From: Rhodophyticola sp. CCM32
GTDB lineage: Bacteria > Pseudomonadota > Alphaproteobacteria > Rhodobacterales > Rhodobacteraceae
Reading direction: 5' to 3'
Assembly: GCF_004751985.1 (NCBI RefSeq)
Contig: NZ_CP038492.1
Location: 3,410,001 to 3,474,000 of the forward strand
Length of the DNA stretch: 64,000 bases
Shown: positions 7,723 through 16,087 of the stretch, one piece after another
Numbering within the stretch: the stretch's first letter is position 1
How the letters are laid out: each line of letters opens with the position of its first letter
Notes under the pieces: model-generated
Database searches by the model: none
Told to the model about the DNA's origin: nothing
Seen by the model: only the letters and a program-made list of their open reading frames with translations
Made by a program: the position numbers and the translations under genes

Positions 7723-8210
7723 TGATCTGGGGTATCACCGGCTGGAAGAACACCGGCAAAACCGGGCTGATGGAACGCTTGGTGGCCGCATTCACGGCGC
7801 GGGGGCTGACCGTCTCTACCGTCAAACATGCCCATCACAGTTTCGATGTCGATCAGCCGGGAAAGGACAGCTTTCGCCACCGGGATGCGGGCGCCTGTGA
7901 GGTCCTGCTCAGCTCCGGCACACGCTGGGCTCTGATGGCCGAGTTGCGCGGAGCAGAGGAGCCGTCACTGGACACGCTGCTCAACAAACTTTCCCCGGTC
8001 GATCTGGTTCTGGTCGAAGGGTTCAAGCGCAGCCCCCATCCCAAGATCGAGACCCACCGCGCCGCCGCCGCGCAGCCGCTTCTGGCCCCGGGGGACCGGA
8101 CAATCCGTGCCGTGGCCAGCGACAGCACCCCCGATCTGGCCTGCCCGGTTTTCGATCTGAATGACACCACAGCCATCGCCGGTTTCATAAGTGCAGAGCT
8201 GGCCCTGTGA
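7719..8210 (+). CDS. mobB: Molybdopterin-guanine dinucleotide biosynthesis protein MobB
   Basis: A 163-residue P-loop GTP-binding protein that assists MobA. The Walker A motif is GWKNTGKTGLMERL at the N-terminus. TVKHAHHSFDVDQPGKDSFR and LVLVEGFKRSPHPKIE are characteristic family blocks. Two adjacent ATG codons (7719 and 7722) are possible starts. The first overlaps the mobA stop. The next gene starts with GTG overlapping this stop. Confidence 0.95.
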   Translation: MMIWGITGWKNTGKTGLMERLVAAFTARGLTVSTVKHAHHSFDVDQPGKDSFRHRDAGACEVLLSSGTRWALMAELRGAEEPSLDTLLNKLSPVDLVLVEGFKRSPHPKIETHRAAAAQPLLAPGDRTIRAVASDSTPDLACPVFDLNDTTAIAGFISAELAL

Positions 8211-10318
8211 ACGGGTTTGACACCATCATCGTGGTCGACTGGTCTGCCCGATCCGCGCCATCGCCCGCAAAACCCGCCAGGGATGCGATCTTCATCGCCA
8301 CCTCCCGCGGCCCGGATACCGAGCCGGAGATCACCTATCACCGCACCCGTGACGCCGCCACCACCGCCCTGATCACGCTGTTGCAGGCCGAATGCGCTGC
8401 CGGTCGCCGCAGCCTTGCCGGGTTCGATTTTCCCTTCGGCTATCCAAGCGGCTTTGCCCGCGCGGTGACCGGCAGCGATGATCCCCTGATCCTCTGGCAG
8501 GCGCTTGCGGATCATATCAAGGATGCGCCCGACAACCGCAACAACCGGTTTGCCGTGGCCACGGAGCTTAACAATCTGTTCCCAGGTCTTGGGCCGTTCT
8601 GGGGCTGCCCCCCGGCCCATGCCAACCCCGATCTGCCTGCGCGTGGCAGCCTGCGCCACGGCCATGGGCAGGCGGAACGCCGCGAGGTTGAACGCCGCTT
8701 GCCGCGCGCGCAGCCTTGCTGGAAACTGTTCACAACCGGCTCTGTCGGCTCTCAGGTTCTGCTTGGCCTGCCGCGCCTGCAACAGCTTCGCCGGCATTTT
8801 GGCGCAGCGCTTTCGGTCAGCCCGTTCCAGCCACCCGATACCCCCATCGTGCTGGCCGAGATTTACCCCTCCCTCCTTGCCAGTCAGGTCAAGGCGGCGC
8901 GGCGGGAAAATGAAATCCTTGATGCGGCTCAGGTGCGTGTGCTGGCCACGGCCCTGCATCGCCTGCCCCCTGCCGCTCTTGCCCACATGCTGACCGAAGG
9001 CGATGCGGAAGAAGGCTGGATTCTGGGCCTTGGCCATGAAGAGGTTTTGGACGCAGGCCCTGACCTGATCCCGCCGCCGCTCCAAAACGATTGTTTCGCC
9101 CTGCCGCCGGGCGTTGACTGGACGCCGGTGCCCACGGCACTTTCCCGCCTTCGCGCCACCCTGCGCCCGGTTGTCGGTCAGGAAATTGTGCCGCTGGCCC
9201 GGGCCAACACCCGGCGCCTTGCCACGGAGTTACACGCCAAACGCGCCAACCCGCCACGGCCGAATTCCGCGGTTGACGGGTTCGGCTTTGCCCATGCGGC
9301 CACGGGCAGTGGCCCGCAGGTTCTGCGCCTCGCGCAGGGCCGGGCCGCCGCAGGCATCCCGTTCAAAGGCACCCTGCCGAAGGGTCAGGCGCTGCGCATC
9401 TTGACCGGGGCCAGTCTGCCGGATGGCGTGGACACCGTGGTGCTGGAGGAAGACTGCACCATCACTGACACCGCCATTGCCTTCCACGGCCCCGTCAAAC
9501 CGGGCAGCAACACCCGCAAAGCGGGCGAAGATGTGGCCGAGGGTCAGCAGCTTGTGCCGAAATCACACCGCCTGCGCCCGCCCGATCTGGCCCTTCTTGC
9601 GGCCACCGGCCATGCCAGTATCCCGGTTTTCCAGCGCCTGAAGGTTGCGGTGATCTCTACCGGCGATGAACTTCGCGAGGCCGGAGACCGGGCCACCGCC
9701 GATCAGATTTACGATGCCAATCGCCCGATGCTGGCCGGTCTTTTGCAGGCCTGGGGGCATGAGGTGATCGACCTGGGGCGCCTGCCGGATGATCCCGCCC
9801 GTATTCGCGCCGCCCTGACCGAAGGCGCGCAGGCCGATGCGATCCTGACCTCCGGCGGGGCCTCCTCCGGCGATGAGGATCACATCTCAAAACTGCTCGG
9901 CAGCGAAGGACAATTGAGCAGCTGGCGCATCGCGTTGAAACCGGGCCGCCCGCTGGCGCTGGCCATGTGGCAGGGCACGCCGGTTTTCGGCCTGCCCGGA
10001 AACCCGGTCGCCGCCCTTGTCTGCACGCTGATCTTCGCCCGCCCGGCCCTTGACCTCATGGCGGGTGGCGGCTGGACGGACCCGCTTCGCCTGCGGCTTC
10101 CGGCGGGTTTCACAAAATCCAAAAAACCCGGACGCGCCGAATATCTGCGCGCGCGTCTCACACCGGACGGTCAGGTTGAAACATTCAAATCGGAAGGCTC
10201 GGGCCGCATTTCGGGGCTAAGCTGGGCCGAAGGTCTGGTGGAACTTCCCCCCGAGGCGATGACCATCACCCCCGGCACCCCGGTCACCTATCTGCCCTAT
10301 GCCGGTTTTGGCCTATGA
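8207..10318 (+). CDS. moeA: Molybdopterin molybdenumtransferase MoeA fused to an N-terminal domain of unknown function
   Basis: A 703-residue fusion. The C-terminal part (about 305-703) is a full MoeA, which inserts molybdate into adenylated molybdopterin: NSAVDGFGFA, RILTGASLPDGVDTVVLEED, the MoCF-binding block VISTGDELRE to LTSGGASSGDEDH, and VFGLPGNPVA. Residues 1-300 form another domain with IIVVDWSARSAP, AGFDFPFGYPSGFARAVTG, WKLFTTGSVGSQVLLGLPRL and LAEIYPSLL. It looks vaguely like RNase H-fold DUF429-type proteins, but I cannot name it. Single-domain MoeA is about 400 residues. The GTG start overlaps the mobB stop. No internal stop or ribosome site suggests two genes. Confidence 0.9.
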   Translation: MNGFDTIIVVDWSARSAPSPAKPARDAIFIATSRGPDTEPEITYHRTRDAATTALITLLQAECAAGRRSLAGFDFPFGYPSGFARAVTGSDDPLILWQALADHIKDAPDNRNNRFAVATELNNLFPGLGPFWGCPPAHANPDLPARGSLRHGHGQAERREVERRLPRAQPCWKLFTTGSVGSQVLLGLPRLQQLRRHFGAALSVSPFQPPDTPIVLAEIYPSLLASQVKAARRENEILDAAQVRVLATALHRLPPAALAHMLTEGDAEEGWILGLGHEEVLDAGPDLIPPPLQNDCFALPPGVDWTPVPTALSRLRATLRPVVGQEIVPLARANTRRLATELHAKRANPPRPNSAVDGFGFAHAATGSGPQVLRLAQGRAAAGIPFKGTLPKGQALRILTGASLPDGVDTVVLEEDCTITDTAIAFHGPVKPGSNTRKAGEDVAEGQQLVPKSHRLRPPDLALLAATGHASIPVFQRLKVAVISTGDELREAGDRATADQIYDANRPMLAGLLQAWGHEVIDLGRLPDDPARIRAALTEGAQADAILTSGGASSGDEDHISKLLGSEGQLSSWRIALKPGRPLALAMWQGTPVFGLPGNPVAALVCTLIFARPALDLMAGGGWTDPLRLRLPAGFTKSKKPGRAEYLRARLTPDGQVETFKSEGSGRISGLSWAEGLVELPPEAMTITPGTPVTYLPYAGFGL

Positions 10319-10482
10319 CGCCCCCGGCTTCTCTGCTTTTCAAATATCCTCGCCGAAGGCATCCGGCCTCTCGACTACAGCTTTTCGGGTTTAACCTGAA
10401 ACGGATCCCATCGAAAATCGTGTTCGGACCGAAGGCGGGCACCAGCGGTTTTCTCTTCCGATCAAAGGCAGGCCGCGTTGAG

Positions 10483-10560
10483 GCGGAATTCCCGGGAATT
10501 CCGTGTGGAAAACTGGAGTTTTCCACCCGCGCGCTGCATCTGCCAAACGGCGTTGCAGGT
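10483..10560. repeat. Dispersed double-palindrome repeat, family 1 copy B
   Basis: A perfect 18-base palindrome (10485-10502, half-arm GGAATTCCC) is followed by GTGGAAAACT / AGTTTTCCAC with a GG loop at 10505-10526. The tail CCCGCGCGCTGCATCTGCC resembles the tail of copy A. It lies in the 269-base gap after moeA. A nominal 82-codon frame from 10315 runs through it but looks like chance coding through the repeat. Confidence 0.8.
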
Positions 10561-10587
10561 TAAATGATTGATGTTATAGGCTGACCC

Positions 10588-11604
10588 TCAATCAAATGTC
10601 CCGGTCACCCGACCCAGAAGCATGAAGGCCCGTGCTGTCCGGCTTTCTGCCAGCCGCGAAATCTCTTCGTCGGACGCGCCTTTCTCGAATTCCAGAAACG
10701 TGTGATCGAACTGGCGCAGGAAATGATGCACCGCATCGCGGAATACCGGGTCCTGCTTCATCCGTCCGGCAGCCAGCGCCAGAGAGGACCGGTCATGGAT
10801 ACCGCCCAAAGGCGCAACCGCGCGCCCCCGTTCCCCGGCTGCAAATTTCCGCCAGATTTCCGGCCGCGCCCGGTCGGGCCGCAAATCATCCATGTAAATC
10901 CCGTCCTGGGACAGCAGGGTCAGCACATCCTGGCTGGCGCGCACCAGCCGCTCGGTGGAGCGATCCTCCAAAGCCCGGCGCAGGGTGCGGAACCCCTCCT
11001 TGTCATGTTCATTTTCAGGGAAGTTCAGCGCCCTGACGAAATCGGCCACGGAAATCGGCGCTTTCAGTGCTTCGGCGGGGGTCCCCAGACCAAGGCTGGC
11101 CTGATGTTCATCCGCCGGGGCGGGGGCCACTGCGGCCCGGTCCTCTGACACCACCCCCTGGGCGCGCATCGAGGTGAAGGTCGCCAGTTTCACATCGGTG
11201 GACCGTTGGGCGGCGGCAATCTCTTCCAGCTTGCGCACCATATCGGGTTTGATGTCCGGGCTGACCCGTTGCTGATCAACCACATAGGCCGCGCGCATCG
11301 CGTCGATGGAGCTTTGCAGCCGCCGCGCCTCATCGCGCATCACCCGTGCGGTCCGCGCGGCCGAGGCCGCCACCCAGATCAGGGCGATCGGCATCAGGAT
11401 CGCCAGAAATGTCATCGCCAGGGTCACCCCGCCACCCGCCGACCCGGGTGCGCCGCTGATCCCGAAATAGAACAGGGCCACGGCCCCCAGCCAGATCACC
11501 GTCAGGATCAGGGCAATCACCTCGATCCCGGTGATCTGCGGGTCGGAAGGCTCCTGCGCGTAAACGCCAAGCTCCAGCGGGACGGGCTCTTTCGGGTCAG
11601 ACAT
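10588..11604 (-). CDS. Uncharacterised membrane protein with two N-terminal helices
   Basis: A 338-residue protein I do not recognise by function. After a polar start (MSDPKEPVPLELGVYAQEPS) come two hydrophobic helices (VIALILTVIWLGAVALFYFG and VTLAMTFLAILMPIALIWVA). A charged, probably coiled-coil stretch follows at about 85-145 (ARTARVMRDEARRLQSSIDA). Then comes a soluble domain with VADFVRALNFPENEHDKEGF and FLRQFDHTFLEFEKGASDEE. Such architecture is seen in conserved Rhodobacterales proteins of unknown role. It is transcribed toward the moeA repeat region and away from greA's downstream end. No signal peptide cleavage site is evident. Confidence 0.75.
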   Translation of the reverse strand: MSDPKEPVPLELGVYAQEPSDPQITGIEVIALILTVIWLGAVALFYFGISGAPGSAGGGVTLAMTFLAILMPIALIWVAASAARTARVMRDEARRLQSSIDAMRAAYVVDQQRVSPDIKPDMVRKLEEIAAAQRSTDVKLATFTSMRAQGVVSEDRAAVAPAPADEHQASLGLGTPAEALKAPISVADFVRALNFPENEHDKEGFRTLRRALEDRSTERLVRASQDVLTLLSQDGIYMDDLRPDRARPEIWRKFAAGERGRAVAPLGGIHDRSSLALAAGRMKQDPVFRDAVHHFLRQFDHTFLEFEKGASDEEISRLAESRTARAFMLLGRVTGTFD

Positions 11605-11659
11605 CGTCAGGTGGTCCTGCTCAGGGACAATCGGAGTACGGCGTTCAGATAACGGGAGG

Positions 11660-12130
11660 TCAGATATACGCGATTTTCACGATCTCATATGCCTTGCTGC
11701 CGCCCGGTGTATTGACCTCGACACTGTCACCTTCATCCTTGCCGATCAAGGCGCGGGCCAGCGGCGATTTGATATTCAGAAGGCCGTTTTCGATATCCGC
11801 CTCGGCCTCGCCCACGATCTTGTAGGTCTTCTCTTCCTCGGTATCCTCATCAACCAGATCGACCGTCGCGCCGAACTTCACCGCGCCTGACAGGGTGGCC
11901 GGGTCGATCACCTGCGCCAGGCCCAGCATGCCTTCAAGCTCTTTGACGCGCCCTTCGATGAAAGACTGTTTTTCGCGGGCGGAATGATATTCTGCATTCT
12001 CTGACAAATCGCCATGTTCACGCGCCTCGGCAATCGCCTTGATGATTGCAGGGCGTTCCACGGATCTCAGATTTTTCAGCTCCGCGTCGAGGGCTTTATA
12101 GCCATCGGGCGTCATCGGGATTTTTTCCAT
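11660..12130 (-). CDS. greA: Transcription elongation factor GreA
   Basis: A 156-residue factor that rescues backtracked RNA polymerase by stimulating transcript cleavage. The N-terminal coiled coil holds [20 protein letters not shown] and [20 protein letters not shown] with the acidic tip residues. The C-terminal FKBP-like domain carries [20 protein letters not shown] and [20 protein letters not shown]. The start at 12130 gives the standard [12 protein letters not shown]-terminus. An ATG twelve bases upstream is possible. The Shine-Dalgarno match (GAGAG) is weak. Confidence 0.96.
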   Translation of the reverse strand: MEKIPMTPDGYKALDAELKNLRSVERPAIIKAIAEAREHGDLSENAEYHSAREKQSFIEGRVKELEGMLGLAQVIDPATLSGAVKFGATVDLVDEDTEEEKTYKIVGEAEADIENGLLNIKSPLARALIGKDEGDSVEVNTPGGSKAYEIVKIAYI

Positions 12131-12222
12131 CTCTCGGGTCACATCTATACGGGGAAGAACGGGTTCGAAACACAGAGGTTAGGGCCTGTGCGCGATGTGT
12201 TCAACGGGTTTTACATCTGTAT

Positions 12223-12339
12223 TCAGACGTTGCTGGTTTCTTCGGTCTCATCCAGTGGCGCAGGCGGGATCGGGCTGCCGTCCACGCCACAGGCGGCGAG
12301 GAATGTCAGAAGTGCCAGGGGCATCAGAAAACGGATCAT
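12223..12339 (-). CDS. Small lipoprotein, LptM-like, overlapping argH
   Basis: A 38-residue precursor: [20 protein letters not shown] followed by [18 protein letters not shown]. The hydrophobic leader ending in the lipobox LAAC predicts a lipidated cysteine at residue 17, leaving a 22-residue acidic peptide. The C-G-x-x-G-x-x-x-P pattern resembles LptM/YifL-type small lipoproteins, which help mature the LPS translocon. That link is inference. Its ATG overlaps the argH stop as ATGA, so it is probably translated by coupling. It is easy to miss because of its size. Confidence 0.75.
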   Translation of the reverse strand: MIRFLMPLALLTFLAACGVDGSPIPPAPLDETEETSNV

Positions 12340-13727
12340 GTCAGTCTCTCTTTCCAGCGCGCGATCTGCGCGCGAACCTGTACCGGCGCGGTGCCGCCAT
12401 AGGATATGCGCGAGGCGACCGAATTATGGACACCCAGAACCTCGTACACAGCCTTGGTGATCCGGCTCTCAACGGTGTGCATCTGCGCAAGCGTCAGATC
12501 CGGCAGGTCACAGCCCGCGTCTTCGGCCAGCTTCACCAATGCGCCGGTCACATGATGGGCGTCACGAAACGGCATGTCGAGTGTCCGCACCAGCCAATCG
12601 GCCAGATCGGTCGCGGTGGAGAAACCGGAGGAGGCCGCCGCCTCAAGACTGTCGCGATTGGCGGTCATGTCGCCCACCATCCCGGTCATCGCGGCCAGCG
12701 CCAGCATCAGGGTATCGGCGGCATCGAACACCTGTTCCTTGTCTTCCTGCATGTCCTTGGAATAGGTCAGCGGCAGGCCCTTCATCACCGTCAGCAGCGC
12801 GATATTCGCCCCCAGAATGCGGCCGATCTTGGCCCGTATCAGCTCAGCCGCATCCGGGTTCTTCTTCTGCGGCATGATCGAGGACCCGGTTGAGAACCGG
12901 TCGCTAATTGTCACAAAGCGGAACTGGGCCGAGGACCAGATCACCAGCTCTTCGGCAAAGCGCGACAGATGCATGGCGCAGATGGTCGCGGAACTCAGGA
13001 ATTCCAGCGCGAAATCCCGGTCGCTGACCGCATCAAGGGAATTCGCCGCAGGCCGGTCGAACCCCAGCGCTTTTGCCGTCATATCCCGGTCAATCGGAAA
13101 GGATGTGCCCGCCAGGGCGGCGGCGCCAAGGGGGCTTTCATTCATCCGCGCCCTTGCATCCTGAAAGCGCGACAGATCGCGGCCGAACATCTCCACATAG
13201 GCCAGCATGTGATGGCCCCAGGTCACCGGTTGGGCCGTCTGCAAATGGGTGAAGCCGGGCATCACCCAATCGGCCCCGGCCTCGGCCTGACCCAACAGCG
13301 CCTGCATCAGCGCCTGCAACCCGGTCATGGCTGCATCCATCTGGTCGCGCACCCAGAGTTTGAAATCCGTTGCCACCTGATCGTTGCGCGAGCGTGCGGT
13401 GTGCAGCCGACCGGCCGCATCGCCGATGATGTCGCGCAGCCGGGCCTCGACATTCATGTGAATGTCTTCCAGCGCGGTGGAAAACGCGAATTCGCCTGTT
13501 TCAATCTCTGACAAGACCGTGAGCAGCCCTTCCCGGATCGCCTCAATATCCGTAACGTTGACGATACCTTGTTGGGCCAACATTGCCGCATGGGCGCGGG
13601 AGCCAGCGATATCCTGCCTTGCCATTCGCCTGTCGAACCCGATCGAGGCATTGATCGCCTCCATGATCGCGTCCGGCCCGGCGGCAAAGCGCCCGCCCCA
13701 CATTGCGTTCGATTTTGTGTTCGTCAT
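12336..13727 (-). CDS. argH: Argininosuccinate lyase
   Basis: A 463-residue enzyme of the fumarase/aspartase superfamily that splits argininosuccinate into arginine and fumarate. Family landmarks are [20 protein letters not shown] at the N-terminus, [47 protein letters not shown], and the superfamily signature [12 protein letters not shown] with the catalytic serine loop near residue 285. The length is standard. It is divergent from a TlpA-like gene with only 28 bases between start codons, and overlaps a tiny lipoprotein gene downstream. Confidence 0.97.
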   Translation of the reverse strand: MTNTKSNAMWGGRFAAGPDAIMEAINASIGFDRRMARQDIAGSRAHAAMLAQQGIVNVTDIEAIREGLLTVLSEIETGEFAFSTALEDIHMNVEARLRDIIGDAAGRLHTARSRNDQVATDFKLWVRDQMDAAMTGLQALMQALLGQAEAGADWVMPGFTHLQTAQPVTWGHHMLAYVEMFGRDLSRFQDARARMNESPLGAAALAGTSFPIDRDMTAKALGFDRPAANSLDAVSDRDFALEFLSSATICAMHLSRFAEELVIWSSAQFRFVTISDRFSTGSSIMPQKKNPDAAELIRAKIGRILGANIALLTVMKGLPLTYSKDMQEDKEQVFDAADTLMLALAAMTGMVGDMTANRDSLEAAASSGFSTATDLADWLVRTLDMPFRDAHHVTGALVKLAEDAGCDLPDLTLAQMHTVESRITKAVYEVLGVHNSVASRISYGGTAPVQVRAQIARWKERLT

Positions 13728-13755
13728 GTCAGAGACCTTTAGGAAGGACCAAAGA

Positions 13756-14304
13756 ATGATCCGTGCCGCAATATGGACCGTGCTCTACATGGCCTTGGCC
13801 CCTGGTGCAAACGCCCAAGACCTCGACGATCTTCGGGTGGGCGATATGCGCGGGCTGGTCTTTCATTCCGCCCCCCGGCCGGTTTCCGACACGCCCTTTG
13901 TCGATATGGACGATGTGGAACAGCGGCTGTCAGACCTTCAGGGGCGCTATATCCTGTTGAATTTCTGGGCGACATGGTGCGCGCCCTGCCGGCATGAAAT
14001 GCCCTATCTCAACACGCTTCAGCAGGAATTGGGGGGTGAGAATTTTCAGGTCGTGACACTGGCCACGGGCCGCAATCCGCTGCCTGCGCTGCGCCGGTTT
14101 TTCGAGGAGGAAGGGATTGACGCCCTGCCGCTATACCGCGATCCGGGGCAGGAGATTGCCCGTGAAATGGGGGTTTTCGGCCTGCCGGTCACGGTGATCC
14201 TGAACCCCGGGGGTCAGGAAATCGCCCGGTTGCAGGGCGATGCGGATTGGGCAGATGAGGCCGCGTTTGCCCTGCTGCGCGCGCTGATCTCCGGCGCAAA
14301 CTGA
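13756..14304 (+). CDS. TlpA-like thioredoxin-fold protein, exported
   Basis: A 182-residue periplasmic thiol-disulfide protein. A signal peptide ([20 protein letters not shown]) precedes a thioredoxin domain with [17 protein letters not shown], where WCAPC is the redox pair, and the cis-proline loop [10 protein letters not shown]. TlpA/ResA relatives reduce apo-cytochromes or copper-site cysteines. The target here is unknown. The ATG at 13756 follows AGGAAGGA. It is divergent from argH and converges with tag across a cluster of palindromes. Confidence 0.9.
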   Translation: MIRAAIWTVLYMALAPGANAQDLDDLRVGDMRGLVFHSAPRPVSDTPFVDMDDVEQRLSDLQGRYILLNFWATWCAPCRHEMPYLNTLQQELGGENFQVVTLATGRNPLPALRRFFEEEGIDALPLYRDPGQEIAREMGVFGLPVTVILNPGGQEIARLQGDADWADEAAFALLRALISGAN

Positions 14305-14324
14305 AAGGGCACAGCTTGAGGCCG

Positions 14325-14417
14325 GGAAAACGCCCGTTTTCCTTTTGGATTTCTCGAGAAATCCGGTGCTCTGAACCGGAAAACTTCAGTTTTCCACAAG
14401 GATTTCCCGGGAAATCC
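14325..14417. repeat. Family 1 copy C: four alternating palindromes
   Basis: Four palindromes follow in a row: GGAAAACG/CGTTTTCC (14325-14342), GGATTTCTC and its complement (14347-14364, perfect 18-mer), GGAAAACT/AGTTTTCC (14378-14395), and GGATTTCCC and its complement (14400-14417, perfect 18-mer). The types alternate GGAAAAC and GGATTTC. The block fills the gap between the convergent tlpA-like and tag genes and ends two bases before tag's stop, so it probably supplies a bidirectional terminator. Confidence 0.75.
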
Positions 14418-14418
14418 T

Positions 14419-14991
14419 CTATCGTGCCAGGGTGGCCACGCGCGCATGGGCGGGGCAGCCCACCAGATGGTCATTGACCAGCCCCATCGCCTGCATCGCC
14501 GCATAGACAATGGTCGGCCCGCAAAACCGGAAACCGGCCTTTTTCAGATCTTTCGATACCTGTGTACTCAGCGGGGTATAGCCAGGCACATCCGCCAGTG
14601 TTTTCCAGGAATTCTGTATCGGCCTGCCGCCCACATAGCCCCACAGGAATTGATCAAACCCCTGTTCCTGCTCGATCCTCTGCCAGGCGCGCGCATTGCC
14701 GATGGTCGCTTCGATCTTGCCCCTGTGCCGCACGATCCCGGGATTGCCCAGAAGGCGGTCCACCTCGGCCGGTCCCCAGTCTGCGATCACATGGGGGTCG
14801 AACCCTTCAAACGCGGCCCGGAACGCGTCGCGCTTCTTCAGAATGGTGATCCAGCTCAACCCGGCCTGAAACCCATCCAGGATCAGCTTTTCCCAAAGCG
14901 CCCGGCTGTCATATTCCGGGACGCCCCATTCGTCGTCGTGATAGGCGACATAAACCGGGTCTTCCCCGCACCAGCCGCAGCGCTCTGACAT
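14419..14991 (-). CDS. tag: DNA-3-methyladenine glycosylase I
   Basis: A 190-residue base-excision repair enzyme that removes 3-methyladenine from alkylated DNA. MSERCGWCGEDPVYVAYHDD matches the family start and supplies the N-terminal zinc cysteine ligand. EWGVPEYDSRALWEKLILDG and QAGLSWITILKKRDAFR carry the catalytic region. FRFCGPTIVYAAMQAMGLVN and DHLVGCPAH complete the zinc site. The start at 14991 has GGGAG upstream. A frame extending to 15039 is not favoured. Confidence 0.96.
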   Translation of the reverse strand: MSERCGWCGEDPVYVAYHDDEWGVPEYDSRALWEKLILDGFQAGLSWITILKKRDAFRAAFEGFDPHVIADWGPAEVDRLLGNPGIVRHRGKIEATIGNARAWQRIEQEQGFDQFLWGYVGGRPIQNSWKTLADVPGYTPLSTQVSKDLKKAGFRFCGPTIVYAAMQAMGLVNDHLVGCPAHARVATLAR

Positions 14992-15093
14992 GCCGATTTC
15001 TCCCTTTGCGACAAATTGGAACAAAATAGGAATATTCATCCCTTCTTAAAGCTTTGCACCGCAACACTGCAAGCACCACCACTGGAGGGGCCC

Positions 15094-15933
15094 ATGCCGC
15101 GGCAACAGCAGAAATTTCACGACACTGAGGCCGCAAGCAGCCCGCTGGACATGGCCATTGTCGAACGGGACCGGGGCACCATCGCCATGGTCAGACATGC
15201 ACTGGCGGCGGGCAATGTGGCACTGGCCTATCAACCGGTCATTTCCTGCGGGCGCGGCAACCCCGTTGCCTATTACGAAGGGTTGATGCGCCTGTTTGAC
15301 GATACCGGCCGGGTGATCCCTGCGGCGGATTTCATGGGCGCTGTCGAAGATCACGAACTGGGCCGTCAGATTGATTGCGCAGCGCTGTCAATCGGGCTGA
15401 ATGCGTTGAAGGCGCACCCGTCTTTACGGCTGGCAATCAACATGTCCGCGCGGTCTATCGGCGTGCCTGCCTGGATGAACATGATCAGAAAATGCACCCA
15501 TCTGCATCCGGAAATCAGCGAACGGCTGATCCTTGAGATCACCGAAACCTCTGCCATGCAGGTGCCCGAGATCGTCGCGATCTTCATGGAGGAGATGCAG
15601 GACAAGGGCATCACCTTTGCGCTGGATGATTTCGGCGCCGGTCAGACCTCGTTCCGCCATCTCAAGGATTTCTGCTTCGATATCCTCAAGATCGACGGTC
15701 AGTTTGCCCGCAATGTGCATGATGATCCTGACAATCAGGTGCTGACCGAGGCGTTGCTGTCCATCGCGCGTCATTTCGACATGCTGGCCGTGGCCGAGGC
15801 GGTTGAAACCGCACAGGATGCGCAATGGCTGACCCATGCGGGGCTTGATTGCCTGCAAGGGTATTATTTCGCCGCCCCCAGCCTGACACCGCCCTGGAAG
15901 GCGGCTGGTGAAAGATCCATGCAATCCGGTTGA
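15094..15933 (+). CDS. EAL-domain protein, probable cyclic-di-GMP phosphodiesterase
   Basis: A 279-residue stand-alone EAL protein. After about 30 variable residues, the domain shows YEGLMRL (EGL in place of the classic EAL, with the metal-binding glutamate kept), INMSARS, LILEITET, FALDDFGAGQTSFRHL, FDILKIDGQF, AVAEAVET and CLQGYYF. All metal- and catalysis-associated residues I can check are present, so activity is plausible. There is no sensor, GGDEF or membrane segment. GGAGGGG precedes the ATG at 15094. It is divergent from tag. The window also holds flagellar genes, which c-di-GMP often regulates, but no direct link is shown. Confidence 0.92.
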   Translation: MPRQQQKFHDTEAASSPLDMAIVERDRGTIAMVRHALAAGNVALAYQPVISCGRGNPVAYYEGLMRLFDDTGRVIPAADFMGAVEDHELGRQIDCAALSIGLNALKAHPSLRLAINMSARSIGVPAWMNMIRKCTHLHPEISERLILEITETSAMQVPEIVAIFMEEMQDKGITFALDDFGAGQTSFRHLKDFCFDILKIDGQFARNVHDDPDNQVLTEALLSIARHFDMLAVAEAVETAQDAQWLTHAGLDCLQGYYFAAPSLTPPWKAAGERSMQSG

Positions 15934-16087
15934 CCGGCGACGGCTTTACCAGATCAGGCTCTCCTCCTTGTGTTCATGCAGGCCCCGGCTGAGACACCGT
16001 GTCAGTTGTCGGCGCGGCACCAACCGCCTATCACCATCCTGAAACTGCCTGCCTCTGCGACAGATCAATCTGAAAAGGATGTTCCTC

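Noticed and set aside
7853..9085. 410-codon minus-strand frame inside mobB and moeA
   Set aside because: It is antisense to well-recognised Mo-cofactor genes, with no domain recognised and no ribosome site. Similar long antisense frames occur across this GC-rich window.
10315..10563. 82-codon frame overlapping the moeA stop
   Set aside because: It runs through repeat family 1 copy B, and its translation (for example GKLEFSTRALHLP) repeats at other copies of the repeat, so it is repeat-encoded rather than a gene.
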